A stretch of DNA of 64,000 bases from Vibrio diazotrophicus (GTDB taxonomy: Bacteria > Pseudomonadota > Gammaproteobacteria > Enterobacterales > Vibrionaceae): the NCBI RefSeq assembly GCF_038452265.1, contig NZ_CP151842.1:310001-374000 (forward strand), written 5' to 3'. Below the pieces are notes generated by a model. The model was not told where the DNA came from and ran no database searches. It saw only the letters and a program-made list of their open reading frames with translations. Below, piece after piece: positions 25,198 through 33,878 of this stretch. Each line of letters opens with the position of its first letter. Position 1 is the first letter of the stretch. Position numbers and translations under genes: made by a program.

Positions 25198-25500
25198 TTA
25201 CACTGGAGTTGGCGGTGAACGTGCGAGATAAGCCAAGTACAAGGTCGAGATGTTAGCGATTTGAGTTACAGGCTCAAGGTAGTTATGCGAAACCCAAATC
25301 GGTAACTCAGGAATATGCTGCGCTAACGCTTGGTTGGCACTAGAAAAAAGTTGGCAATGATGCTCGCTGTGATGAGCTGGAGAGGCGTCGAGCTGATGTT
25401 CAATAAATGCAATATTTAGCCACACCATCAACAAGATAGCCGGAATAGCGACTATCTTAGCTTTAGCGCGTAAAGAGTGCAGGTTCGAAAACATTGACAT
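25198..25500 (-). CDS. Small membrane protein with His cluster (DUF2607-like), first gene of the zinc operon
   Basis: A 100-residue protein with an N-terminal basic stretch and one hydrophobic segment (about 14-33; AKIVAIPAILLMVWLNIAFIE). A likely periplasmic part contains HHSEHHCQLF (about 42-51), a plausible metal-binding cluster. I believe it matches DUF2607, a vibrio family without known function. It lies 57 bp upstream of zrgA and 16-36 bp downstream of the Zur box, so it is probably co-transcribed with the zinc genes. The start is uncertain: ATGs at 25500 and 25494 and a GTG at 25503 are possible, and none has a good Shine-Dalgarno. Confidence 0.7.
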   Translation of the reverse strand: MSMFSNLHSLRAKAKIVAIPAILLMVWLNIAFIEHQLDASPAHHSEHHCQLFSSANQALAQHIPELPIWVSHNYLEPVTQIANISTLYLAYLARSPPTPV

Positions 25501-25521
25501 CACAGAGTTAAAATAAAGAAT

Positions 25522-25536
25522 TGTTATAATATAACA
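25522..25536 (-). promoter_or_regulatory. Zur box controlling the zinc operon
   Basis: TGTTATAATATAACA is a perfect 7-1-7 palindrome and matches the core of the gammaproteobacterial Zur operator (GTTATAnTATAAC). It lies 22 bp upstream of the first gene and overlaps AT-rich -10-like sequence, where bound Zur would block RNA polymerase when zinc is plentiful. Confidence 0.88.
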
Positions 25537-25561
25537 GTAAAAAAATCAGGCAAGCGATGAT

Positions 25562-25590
25562 TTAGGTGAGAAGACGATCTTCTCACCTAA
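25562..25590 (-). terminator. Stable 13-bp hairpin after ytfJ
   Basis: TTAGGTGAGAAGA (25562-25574) and TCTTCTCACCTAA (25578-25590) form a perfect 13-bp stem with a 3-nt loop. It lies 30 bp past the ytfJ stop and upstream of the Zur-controlled promoter. No U tract directly follows on the minus strand (AAATCATC comes first, T runs only about 16 nt later), so it is either a weak terminator or a transcript-end stabiliser. Confidence 0.5.
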
Positions 25591-25620
25591 TTGTAGGGAG
25601 GTTTTCAAGTTGAAAGAGAA

Positions 25621-26172
25621 CTAGAGAGAGGCTTTTACAAGCTCTAAAACTTGTTGGATCTCTTGTTCATTTAACGCACCCTCTTTAACGAACAGTACGT
25701 TACCTTGCTTGTCCTGAACGATGATAGCGGATGACTCAGGTTGAAGATCCCAACCCTTCGCTACGTTGCCAGATTCGTCCAAAACAATCGACGACCAAGG
25801 AAATTCAAGTTTGCTGTCTTGTGCTGACGACTTAACAAAAGAGCCTGTTCCCCAGATAGCATCATCCTGATTGATGATGGTCGTTGTTTGATATTCCTGC
25901 TCTGGAAAATGAGCAGCAGTAATTGCCGCCATAAGATCAGCGTTCATCGCTTTCGCCGCGCTACGACCCGCTATAGCTTGGATGATTCGAACTTTGCCTT
26001 TCATTTGTTCGCTATTCCAAGCTTGGAAAGTTGTGTCTTTACCTTCAACCAGTATTTCGCCGTATGTTTCAACCTTCACGTTTGGCACAGAACTATTCAG
26101 TTGAATGTTGTGTGCGAACGCGATCGCTGGCGAGCAAGCTAGGATAAACGGCAGTAGTGCTTTCATTTTCAT
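25621..26172 (-). CDS. ytfJ: YtfJ-family periplasmic protein
   Basis: A 183-residue exported protein with a signal peptide (MKMKALLPFILACSPAIAFA) and a thioredoxin-like fold region of the YtfJ family (about 60-180). This includes KVRIIQAIAGRSAAKAMNADL and ending LELVKASL. The redox CxxC motif of thioredoxins is absent, so disulfide exchange is not expected; the function is unknown. E. coli ytfJ is also near msrA and cpdB, so the position is conserved. The start could be the ATG two codons later. Confidence 0.87.
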   Translation of the reverse strand: MKMKALLPFILACSPAIAFAHNIQLNSSVPNVKVETYGEILVEGKDTTFQAWNSEQMKGKVRIIQAIAGRSAAKAMNADLMAAITAAHFPEQEYQTTTIINQDDAIWGTGSFVKSSAQDSKLEFPWSSIVLDESGNVAKGWDLQPESSAIIVQDKQGNVLFVKEGALNEQEIQQVLELVKASL

Positions 26173-26288
26173 GTGTTTGATTCCTTTATAATAAGCACAG
26201 AATGTATAGCACAGAATTTTGAGTGTATTTTAAGGAGAAGTAAAAATTGCAGGACGGTGCCTGCAATTTTTTGCTCTGAATAGAGTGA

Positions 26289-26927
26289 TTACTCACTCAA
26301 ACTTGGCGGGAAACAAACACCAGTACCACCCAAACCACAGTAGCCTTGAGGGTTTTTAGCTAGGTATTGCTGGTGGTAAGTTTCAGCAAAGTAGTAAGGA
26401 CCTGCTGGAAGAATCTCAGTGGTGATCTGCGCCTTCTCCTGTTGTGAAAGAAGTGCCTGATATTCTGCTTTGCTCTGTTCAGCGATAGACTTTTGCTCTT
26501 CATCGTACACATAGAGTGCTGAACGGTATTGAGTGCCTAAGTCTCCGCCTTGGCGCATACCTTGAGTTGGGTCATGACGCTCCCAGAAATGGTTAAGCAA
26601 CTGTTTTAGTGGCAGAACACTAGGGTTGTAAATTACACGAACGACTTCAGTGTGCCCCGTGTGTCCTGTGCAGACTTCTTCATAGGCTGGGTTTGGAGTG
26701 AAACCACCTGAATAGCCCACGGAAGTCGAAACGACACCTTCTAGTCCCCAAAACAGGCGTTCTGCGCCCCAAAAGCAGCCCATACCAATTAAGATTTGCT
26801 CTTCACCGTTTTTTGGCGCTGCGCTCAGGCTTGATTGATTGACAAAGTGAGTGTCTTCGATAGCCATTGGAGTATCACGTCCAGGCAGTGCGGAGTCTGC
26901 CGTAACCATAGTTTGTTTATCTAACAT
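26289..26927 (-). CDS. msrA: Peptide methionine sulfoxide reductase A
   Basis: MsrA reduces methionine-S-sulfoxide in proteins and free methionine, repairing oxidative damage. It is 212 residues, the same as E. coli. The catalytic cysteine is C51 in the GCFWGAERLFW motif, and resolving cysteines are in the C-terminal GYCGLGGTGVC segment. It is divergent from tamA across 178 bp, as in E. coli where msrA and tamA are adjacent. Confidence 0.96.
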   Translation of the reverse strand: MLDKQTMVTADSALPGRDTPMAIEDTHFVNQSSLSAAPKNGEEQILIGMGCFWGAERLFWGLEGVVSTSVGYSGGFTPNPAYEEVCTGHTGHTEVVRVIYNPSVLPLKQLLNHFWERHDPTQGMRQGGDLGTQYRSALYVYDEEQKSIAEQSKAEYQALLSQQEKAQITTEILPAGPYYFAETYHQQYLAKNPQGYCGLGGTGVCFPPSLSE

Positions 26928-27105
26928 GGAACTTCCTTTGTTTTAAAAGCTGGGTTTGAAAATACAGGCTTGCGATGATTATTTTTTTAATTAATAGCTA
27001 TAGACCTGATAATTGACTGATTTCGTACAGACTATTATGAGCATTGGCGTTATGATTTCACTAACTCTCAACAATAAGCCTAGTATAACGACGCCATAAT
27101 TAAGC

Positions 27106-28821
27106 ATGAGACGAAAATCATTACCAGTGCTATTCGCCGCTTTACTCTTTTCTGCTGCTTCTTTCGCCAAGGTTAGCTTGGAGATTGATGGCTTAGAAAA
27201 AGAGCTGAAAGATAACGTCGATGCTTATATCTCTTCAATTCCCGAATCTGATTATTCCACTCAGTTACGCTTTCAATCGCGTTTGCAAAAAAATATCGTT
27301 GAAGCGCTCAATGCCCTTGGCTATTACCATCCGGAAATTGATTTTGAAGTGAAAGAGTCCGGAGATGTTCTGTCTGTTCATGTCGATGCTGGTGAAGTGA
27401 CGCGACTAGAGCTGGTTGACATTGTGATCACAGGTGAAGCTGAAAATGACCCCGATTTTATCCGAGTGATTAGCCAAAGTGGTCTTAAACAGGGCGAGTC
27501 GCTCAATCACGGTCAATACGACAGCTTAAAATCGTCGTTACGTAATCTTGCTCTGCAAAAAGGTTATTTCAACGGTACGTATATAGCTAGCCGCCTTGAA
27601 GTCGCGCCTGAACTCAACCAAGCCTTTGTGCGACTTCATTACGACAGTGGCATTCGATATCAATTTGGCGCGACGAGCGTTGAAGGAAGTCAAATCGATG
27701 AGAATCGTGTCGCTTCGTTGCAGCCATATAAAGAAGGCGACCCATATTTGGTGTCTAAAGTCGGCGAACATAACCAGAACCTGTCGAGTACCGAATGGTT
27801 TTCTTCAGTATTTGTCGAGCCGGACTTAAACAACTTGGATGGTGGGCGTGAGCTGCCGATGAAAGTCTCTGTGGCACCACAGGCGCGCAATAAATTTGAA
27901 ACGGGTCTTGGCTACTCCACAGACGTTGGCCCCCGAGGCACGTTTAAATGGAAGAAGCCTTGGATCAACTCGCGCGGACACAGCTTTGACAGCAGCTTTT
28001 CTATTTCAGAACCTGAGCAGTACATTACTGCCGGCTATAAAATCCCACTGGAAGATGTCCTGCATGAGTATTACCGAGTTCAGTATGGCTTGAAGAAAGT
28101 CGATAACCGCGATACGCAAAGTCTGGAGTCCAATCTGTCTGTAGAAAGGCATTGGCTAGTGGACAGTGGTTGGCACCGAACCATGTTTGTTCGTTATCTT
28201 ATCGAAGGCTATGAACAAGGTGTGCTGGATGATGTTGGTCAATTCGTGTTGCCCGGTTTTACCTTTAGTCGTACCAGAGCCCGAAACAGTGGTTCACTGA
28301 TTACTTGGGGTGACAAGCAAACCGTTACTATTGAATATGGCTCAGACTCGTTTGTGTCAGAAACGAATTTGGTACGGGTTTTAGCGGGAACGTCTTGGAT
28401 TCGTACCGCTGGTGAAAATCATCGTGGCGTGTTCCGAATGGGGGGGGGGGCTAACTTTGTCGAGGACTTCGATAAACTGCCGCCTTCTTTACGTTTCTTC
28501 GCGGGTGGAGACAACAACTTACGTGGTTATGAATATGAGTCGATTTCACCTCGGGACTCCAGTGGTGCATTGGCTGGTGCGAAATATATGGCAACTGGCT
28601 CGGTGGAATATCAATATCGTCTCGCGGGAAACTGGTGGGGAGCGGTATTCGTCGATGGCGGTGATGCGTTTGATTACACGCCCAGATGGAAAACGGGTAC
28701 GGGTTTTGGTGTTCGCTGGGTATCTCCAGTGGGGCCACTCCGTCTCGATTTCGCATGGGGGCTGGAGTCTGACCCCGGTGAGCGTTTCCGAATTCACTTC
28801 TCATTAGGGCCAGAGCTATGA
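27106..28821 (+). CDS. tamA: Translocation and assembly module outer-membrane protein TamA
   Basis: TamA is an Omp85-family outer-membrane protein. With TamB it assembles some outer-membrane proteins, and TamB-type proteins support phospholipid movement between the membranes. The 571-residue protein has a signal peptide (1-21), three POTRA domains (about 22-260) and a 16-strand barrel (about 265-571) with the conserved FFAGGDNNLRGYEYE-type motif near residue 465. A run of 11 G (28440-28450) encodes MGGG at residues 445-448 and could vary in length. Its stop overlaps the tamB start (ATGA). Confidence 0.95.
   Translation: MRRKSLPVLFAALLFSAASFAKVSLEIDGLEKELKDNVDAYISSIPESDYSTQLRFQSRLQKNIVEALNALGYYHPEIDFEVKESGDVLSVHVDAGEVTRLELVDIVITGEAENDPDFIRVISQSGLKQGESLNHGQYDSLKSSLRNLALQKGYFNGTYIASRLEVAPELNQAFVRLHYDSGIRYQFGATSVEGSQIDENRVASLQPYKEGDPYLVSKVGEHNQNLSSTEWFSSVFVEPDLNNLDGGRELPMKVSVAPQARNKFETGLGYSTDVGPRGTFKWKKPWINSRGHSFDSSFSISEPEQYITAGYKIPLEDVLHEYYRVQYGLKKVDNRDTQSLESNLSVERHWLVDSGWHRTMFVRYLIEGYEQGVLDDVGQFVLPGFTFSRTRARNSGSLITWGDKQTVTIEYGSDSFVSETNLVRVLAGTSWIRTAGENHRGVFRMGGGANFVEDFDKLPPSLRFFAGGDNNLRGYEYESISPRDSSGALAGAKYMATGSVEYQYRLAGNWWGAVFVDGGDAFDYTPRWKTGTGFGVRWVSPVGPLRLDFAWGLESDPGERFRIHFSLGPEL
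28440..28450 (+). repeat. 11-G homopolymer inside tamA
   Basis: Eleven consecutive G span the third base of the Met codon and three Gly codons at tamA residues 446-448. A one-base gain or loss would frameshift the barrel domain, and probably uncouple tamB translation. Such tracts are prone to slipped-strand mispairing and to sequencing error. Confidence 0.9.
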
Positions 28822-31800
28822 TTAAGCTGGCTTTGAAATGGAGCAAATGGATTTCTCTGGGGGTGATAGCACTGCTGGTCGTCTTAGTGCTGTCTGTTGC
28901 CGGGCTTTTGTTTACCAATACAGGGCTTAATTTTGCCTTGTGGGGCGTGAATCAATTTGTTCCACAGCTCGAAGTGAAATCAACCCGAGGATCTTTGTTC
29001 CCAAGATTCACTTTAAATGAAGTGAGCTATGTTGATCCTTCTTTGAATGTTGATATGCAGTTGCAAAGTGCAACTCTGGCGATCAATGGCAACTGCTTTT
29101 TAGAACCTTCTGTTTGTATTAATGACATTAGTCTTTCGGGGCTGAAGTTCTCTTTGCCGTCTCTTCCAGAAACGACAACCACTACAGATGAACCAAGTTC
29201 AGAGCCACTGACCAGCATTACGACACCAGTGCCTATCCGTCTCAATCGTCTAACGCTAAATGACATTGATCTCGATATCTTAGGCAATCGTGTGGTTTGG
29301 CAGCATTTCTCTACTCAAGCTTCGTTTCAAGGCAACAACCTCACCATAGGGAAAACCTTATGGAACAAGATTGAAGTCACGTTGGCGCAAAGCCAAGACG
29401 AGCCTCAGGCTGAAAAAGCTGAACCCCTACAAAAAGCAGAGCCTGCAGCCCAAAGCGAACCTCAGGCGATAGTGTTACCGGATGTATTGATTCCGCTGAG
29501 AATTAATTTAGCGCGGTTAGACATCAATGACTTCACGCTGCACCAAGAAATACCTGTGGTGGTAAATCATCTCGGCCTTAAAGCTAAGGCTTATCAATAC
29601 GATGTGTCGGTTGATACGCTGGAACTTGATACCCCAGAAGTAGATGCTCAGCTAAATACCAAAGTAAAACTCAAAGATAACTATCTTCTGTCATTAGATT
29701 TGACCTCGAAAGTCAAGTTGGCTGAAGCCAAGGGGCAAGCGCTTAGTTTGAATGCATCAGGCAGTGTGGCGGATTTAAGTGTACAAGCAGAACTGACCGA
29801 TCTGGCAAAAGCCAGTATTAAAGCTAAATTGAAGCCGCTTGATCCTCAATTACCGTTTGATATCGACATAAAAGATCTGCACGGACAATGGCCGCTGGTT
29901 GGCAAAGGGGATTACTTTATTGATGCTTCCCATTTCTATGGTAAAGGTTCGCTAGAGCGCTATCAGCTTGGCTTAGTCGGGCAACTGAAAGGGAAAGATC
30001 TGCCAGATGTTGCGATTGACACCAAAGGTGAGGGGAATTTAAGCGAAATTGCCTTAAGTGATATCAAGATTGATACACTCGGCGGACGTATTCTCGGTGA
30101 GATAAAAGCCAATTGGAACGAGCCGATTAACTGGCAAGCAAAGCTGGACATGAATCTAATTCAACCCGGTCTGCAATGGCCAGAAGCGGAAGGTATTGTC
30201 AGTGGTGAAATCGAAACCTCAGGCGAATTGACTAGCCAAGGCGGTTGGATAGTGAAAGTCCCGCAACTTTCCGTCAATGGTTTAGTGCGTGATTATCCGT
30301 TGCATTTAAATGGTCAGATTGATGCTTCAGATATTTCAGGTAAAGGGCGATATGAGGTTACTACGCAGGGAATCAATCTTGCTCATGGTCCAAATAAGGT
30401 CACGGCTAAGGGTAAGCTAGATAAAGAGTGGCGAATGTCTTTGTCACTTAATTTAGCGGATTTGTCTAAAAGCGTGCCGGATCTTAAAGGCAAAGTGATT
30501 GGTGATGTATTACTGCGTGGCGCAATGAGCGAGCCGCAAATAAAACTCTCTTTGGATGCAGACTCTATCGCTTGGCAGCAAGACGCCAAGGTGAAGCACG
30601 TTACTTTAACGGGCAATGTGACGCCATTGCCTAAGCCGCAAGCTGACTTACGTCTAAAGGTGACTGAGGCGTCTTATCAAGATCAATTGATCAATTCCGT
30701 TGTGATGCGTTTTAGCGGTGAGCAGCAAGAGCATGAACTCACTCTGGATGTGCAGTCTGACATTGTATCGACCAGTTTAAACATTCAAGGCGGTCTTAAA
30801 GATAAGCCCTCATTGTTGTGGGATGGTCAGTTAAACCGTATGACGCTGGAAACTGAGCAAGGTGTCTGGGCATTGGATAAACCGATGAGTATTAATGTGG
30901 ATGTTGATAAACAAAACGCCACTCTTGCTGCTCACTGCTGGATTCAGTCTGGCGCGTCGGTATGTCTCGACAAGCCATCCATCGTTGGTGAAAGCGGTGA
31001 AGTTCAGCTTTCTGTAAATCAGTTTAATTTCTCTCAAGTGAAAGCATTCATGCCGCCAGATACCAATATCGATGGCGAGGCGAATGCGACAGTTTGGGCA
31101 AAATGGCAAGCAAACCAGCCTCCTCAGGCTAAGCTAGAATTGAATTTACCTAAGGGCTCTGTTAGTCAAAATCTAGAACAGCCGTTAACTGTGGGGTGGG
31201 ATAAAGTCTCTCTGCAAGCCTCTCTGATTCGTAATCGTCTGCAAGCTTATTGGAATGTCGATATGACGGACAATGGCGACTTGTCTGGGAAAGTTATCAT
31301 TGCGGACGTCACCAAAGAAAACAAACGCATGGAAGGGAATCTTAAGCTATCCACGTTTAACTTAGATTTTCTTGCACCTTTGGTGGGTGAATACAGCTCT
31401 CTGAAATCGAATATTGAATCTGACCTCAAGTTTAAAGGCGACATGCTTCATCCGCAGGTGGATGGTGTGGTCAGCGTTGATGGTATTCAGGTGAAAGGGG
31501 ATATCTCTCCGGTAGAAGTTGAATCAGGTCTCGTCACTTTGACTTTCAAAGGTTATCAGGCAAGTTTAAATGCCAATGTGCTGACACAAGACGGTGAACT
31601 TGAGATCACAGGGGATGCAGACTGGCAAAACATCGATGATTGGAGATTGAATAGCCACGTATTTGCCAAATCATTGCTGGTGGATTTACCACCGATAGTC
31701 AAAGTTAAAGTTGTACCAGATCTGACACTGAACATGCAGCCAAAGTTGGCTAAAGTTACTGGGAATATCGCGCTGCCTTGGGGACGCATTGTTGTCGAAG

Positions 31801-32600
31801 AATTACCACCAAGTGCGGTGAGTGTGTCAAAAGATCAGGTGTTACTGAACGAGGACTTAACGCCGGTAAGTGAGCAGAATACGCTGCCGTTTGATATTGA
31901 AACGGATGTGTCGATTACTATTGGCGACGACTTCAAGCTAGAGGCGTTTGGTCTGGAAGGCGATTTGGTTGGCCGTGTCAACGTTGTTCAAAAGGACAAA
32001 GGACCACTGGTTAACGGTGAGGTCAATATCCTGAACGGTAAATATCGCTCCTTTGGTCAGGATCTAGTTATTCAAGAAGGGAAGATTTTAATGAATGGCC
32101 CTGTCGATCAGCCTTATCTGTCGATCAAAGCGATTCGAAATCCAGAGAATACTCAGGATAATGTGATAGCAGGTGTACAGGTGACCGGCCCTGCGAACGA
32201 GCCTCTTGTTTCGATATTCTCAGAACCGAGCATGCCTCAAGCAAATGCTCTGTCATACTTACTGCGCGGGCAAGATATCGACAGTGAAACCAGTGGCGAT
32301 GCCATGACCACCACATTGATAGGTTTGAGCCTTGCGAAAAGCGGTAAAGTAGTGAGTGAAATTGGTAGTGCTTTTGGTGTACAAGACTTGAAGCTGGACA
32401 CTGCTGGATCCGGTGATGAATCTCAGGTGACGGTGAGTGGTTACATTCGTCCGGGGCTGCAAGTAAAATACGGCGTAGGTATTTTTAACTCGGTAGGGGA
32501 ATTTACAGTCCGCTATCGTTTAATGACAGATTTGTATGTGGAAGCGGTATCGGGCTTAGATAGTGCGGTTGATTTGCTGTATCAATTCGAATTGAATTGA
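28818..32600 (+). CDS. tamB: Translocation and assembly module inner-membrane protein TamB
   Basis: TamB is a giant periplasm-spanning AsmA-like protein anchored in the inner membrane that contacts TamA; it is now considered a bridge-like lipid transfer protein. The 1260 residues (E. coli 1259) comprise an N-terminal membrane anchor (about 11-32) and long repetitive beta-rich sequence. A C-terminal DUF490 domain (about 900-1260) ends in YQFELN, a typical outer-membrane-like final strand. A Pro/Ala/Glu-rich insert is at about residues 192-215. It is translationally coupled to tamA by a 4-bp overlap. Confidence 0.95.
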   Translation: MIKLALKWSKWISLGVIALLVVLVLSVAGLLFTNTGLNFALWGVNQFVPQLEVKSTRGSLFPRFTLNEVSYVDPSLNVDMQLQSATLAINGNCFLEPSVCINDISLSGLKFSLPSLPETTTTTDEPSSEPLTSITTPVPIRLNRLTLNDIDLDILGNRVVWQHFSTQASFQGNNLTIGKTLWNKIEVTLAQSQDEPQAEKAEPLQKAEPAAQSEPQAIVLPDVLIPLRINLARLDINDFTLHQEIPVVVNHLGLKAKAYQYDVSVDTLELDTPEVDAQLNTKVKLKDNYLLSLDLTSKVKLAEAKGQALSLNASGSVADLSVQAELTDLAKASIKAKLKPLDPQLPFDIDIKDLHGQWPLVGKGDYFIDASHFYGKGSLERYQLGLVGQLKGKDLPDVAIDTKGEGNLSEIALSDIKIDTLGGRILGEIKANWNEPINWQAKLDMNLIQPGLQWPEAEGIVSGEIETSGELTSQGGWIVKVPQLSVNGLVRDYPLHLNGQIDASDISGKGRYEVTTQGINLAHGPNKVTAKGKLDKEWRMSLSLNLADLSKSVPDLKGKVIGDVLLRGAMSEPQIKLSLDADSIAWQQDAKVKHVTLTGNVTPLPKPQADLRLKVTEASYQDQLINSVVMRFSGEQQEHELTLDVQSDIVSTSLNIQGGLKDKPSLLWDGQLNRMTLETEQGVWALDKPMSINVDVDKQNATLAAHCWIQSGASVCLDKPSIVGESGEVQLSVNQFNFSQVKAFMPPDTNIDGEANATVWAKWQANQPPQAKLELNLPKGSVSQNLEQPLTVGWDKVSLQASLIRNRLQAYWNVDMTDNGDLSGKVIIADVTKENKRMEGNLKLSTFNLDFLAPLVGEYSSLKSNIESDLKFKGDMLHPQVDGVVSVDGIQVKGDISPVEVESGLVTLTFKGYQASLNANVLTQDGELEITGDADWQNIDDWRLNSHVFAKSLLVDLPPIVKVKVVPDLTLNMQPKLAKVTGNIALPWGRIVVEELPPSAVSVSKDQVLLNEDLTPVSEQNTLPFDIETDVSITIGDDFKLEAFGLEGDLVGRVNVVQKDKGPLVNGEVNILNGKYRSFGQDLVIQEGKILMNGPVDQPYLSIKAIRNPENTQDNVIAGVQVTGPANEPLVSIFSEPSMPQANALSYLLRGQDIDSETSGDAMTTTLIGLSLAKSGKVVSEIGSAFGVQDLKLDTAGSGDESQVTVSGYIRPGLQVKYGVGIFNSVGEFTVRYRLMTDLYVEAVSGLDSAVDLLYQFELN

Positions 32601-32657
32601 GGCTGTTATGCCCATGAGTCTTGCGATGACTCGGGTGTATATCTAAAGGAGAAGTAA

Positions 32658-33005
32658 GTGCAACATTTAGTTTTTGTTTATGGCACTTTACGCCAAGGAG
32701 AAAGCAATCATAGCTTTTTGGAAAGTAGTCAATTGCTGGGGCAATACGTTACCAAGCCAGAGTATGCTCTTTATGACTTAGGTCCTTATCCGGGCTTAAT
32801 CGAGGGGCACCATACCATTTCTGGAGAAGTGTATTTGGTGGATGAAGAGACGTTGGCTAAGTTGGATATTTTGGAAGACGTTCCAGTGGAATATCGCCGA
32901 GATACCATTGAAACTCCTTTTGGCACTGCATGGATATACATTTACCAAGAAGTAACGTCACAAGAAGCTCTGATTGATTCTGGAGACTGGTGTCAACGAG
33001 TGTAA
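32658..33005 (+). CDS. ytfP: YtfP-like gamma-glutamylcyclotransferase-fold protein
   Basis: A 115-residue protein of the GGCT/AIG2-like fold. It has the N-terminal glycine loop VYGTLRQGE (6-14) and acidic residues in the EVYLVDEETLAKLDILED region that form the putative active site. Physiological substrate is not established. It follows tamAB in the same order as E. coli. The start codon is GTG behind AAAGGAGA, a strong Shine-Dalgarno. Confidence 0.88.
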   Translation: MQHLVFVYGTLRQGESNHSFLESSQLLGQYVTKPEYALYDLGPYPGLIEGHHTISGEVYLVDEETLAKLDILEDVPVEYRRDTIETPFGTAWIYIYQEVTSQEALIDSGDWCQRV

Positions 33006-33053
33006 GCTTCTTCAGCTTTGGAGATAATTACTTCAGCCATGTTTTGGCTCAAA

Positions 33054-33080
33054 AAAAAGCCAGCGAAATGCTGGCTTTTT
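33054..33080. terminator. Bidirectional terminator between ytfP and ppa
   Basis: AAAAAGCCAGC (33054-33064) and GCTGGCTTTTT (33070-33080) form a perfect 11-bp stem around GAAAT. It serves tamAB-ytfP on one strand and ppa on the other. Confidence 0.92.
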
Positions 33081-33096
33081 CATTCGTTCGGTACGC

Positions 33097-33627
33097 TTAT
33101 TTTTGCTGTGCGCGCTCGTATGAAGTTTTGATCTCTTCACGAGCTGCAGCTGCGTCTTCCCAACCTTCAACTTTCACCCATTTGCCAGCTTCAAGGTCTT
33201 TGTAACGCTCGAAGAAGTGAGTGATTTGTGCTTTTAGAAGCTCTGGAAGGTCGTTCACATCTTGAATGTGGTTGTATTCTTTAGAAAGTTTCTCGTGTGG
33301 TACAGCGATAACTTTCGCATCTTCACCAGACTCATCGCTCATTTTTAGTACGCCAACTGGACGACAGCGAATTACTGATCCAGGCATTAGTGGGAATGGC
33401 GTTGGTACTAATACGTCTACGGGGTCACCGTCTAGAGATAGAGTGTGGTTCACGTAACCGTAGTTACATGGGTAGAACATAGGAGCAGACATGAAACGGT
33501 CTACGAATACAGCGCCAGAATCTTTGTCTACTTCGTATTTGATTGGGTCTGCGTTAGCTGGAATTTCGATGATAACGTAGATATCGTCTGGAAGAGATTT
33601 GCCTGCTGGCACATTGTTTAAGCTCAT
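33097..33627 (-). CDS. ppa: Inorganic pyrophosphatase
   Basis: Ppa hydrolyses pyrophosphate to phosphate and drives biosynthetic reactions forward. It is 176 residues, the same as E. coli, a type I soluble hexameric enzyme. The signature aspartates are in DGDPVDVLV (about residues 65-73), with upstream FYPCNYGYV. The ATG at 33627 follows AAGGAAACC; an ATG at 33666 would add 13 unrelated residues. Opposite orientation to ytfP and separated by a shared terminator. Confidence 0.97.
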   Translation of the reverse strand: MSLNNVPAGKSLPDDIYVIIEIPANADPIKYEVDKDSGAVFVDRFMSAPMFYPCNYGYVNHTLSLDGDPVDVLVPTPFPLMPGSVIRCRPVGVLKMSDESGEDAKVIAVPHEKLSKEYNHIQDVNDLPELLKAQITHFFERYKDLEAGKWVKVEGWEDAAAAREEIKTSYERAQQK

Positions 33628-33822
33628 TAAAGGTTTCCTTTTCGTTAGCCGGACTTCAAGAATCAAGACTTATTGTTATGAATGTTATGTATGGGCATCA
33701 AAGGGCCGCTACATAGCAAAGGCTAGAGTTTACCCGTAAATGAGTCGATCCCCAAGCAAACCTAAGCCTAATTGATGCAATTGTAGGTCAAAAAATGCGT
33801 AATTGATTGATGAAAGAGAGAT

Positions 33823-33849
33823 AAAAAAAGCGCCTCTGTAAGGCGCTTT
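33823..33849 (-). terminator. Rho-independent terminator of fbp
   Basis: AAAGCGCCT (33827-33835) and AGGCGCTTT (33841-33849) form a 9-bp stem with a 5-nt loop and an A run that reads as U on the minus strand. It is 30 bp past the fbp stop. Confidence 0.88.
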
Positions 33850-33878
33850 CTTGTCAGTCAATAGTTATCGGATCGTTC

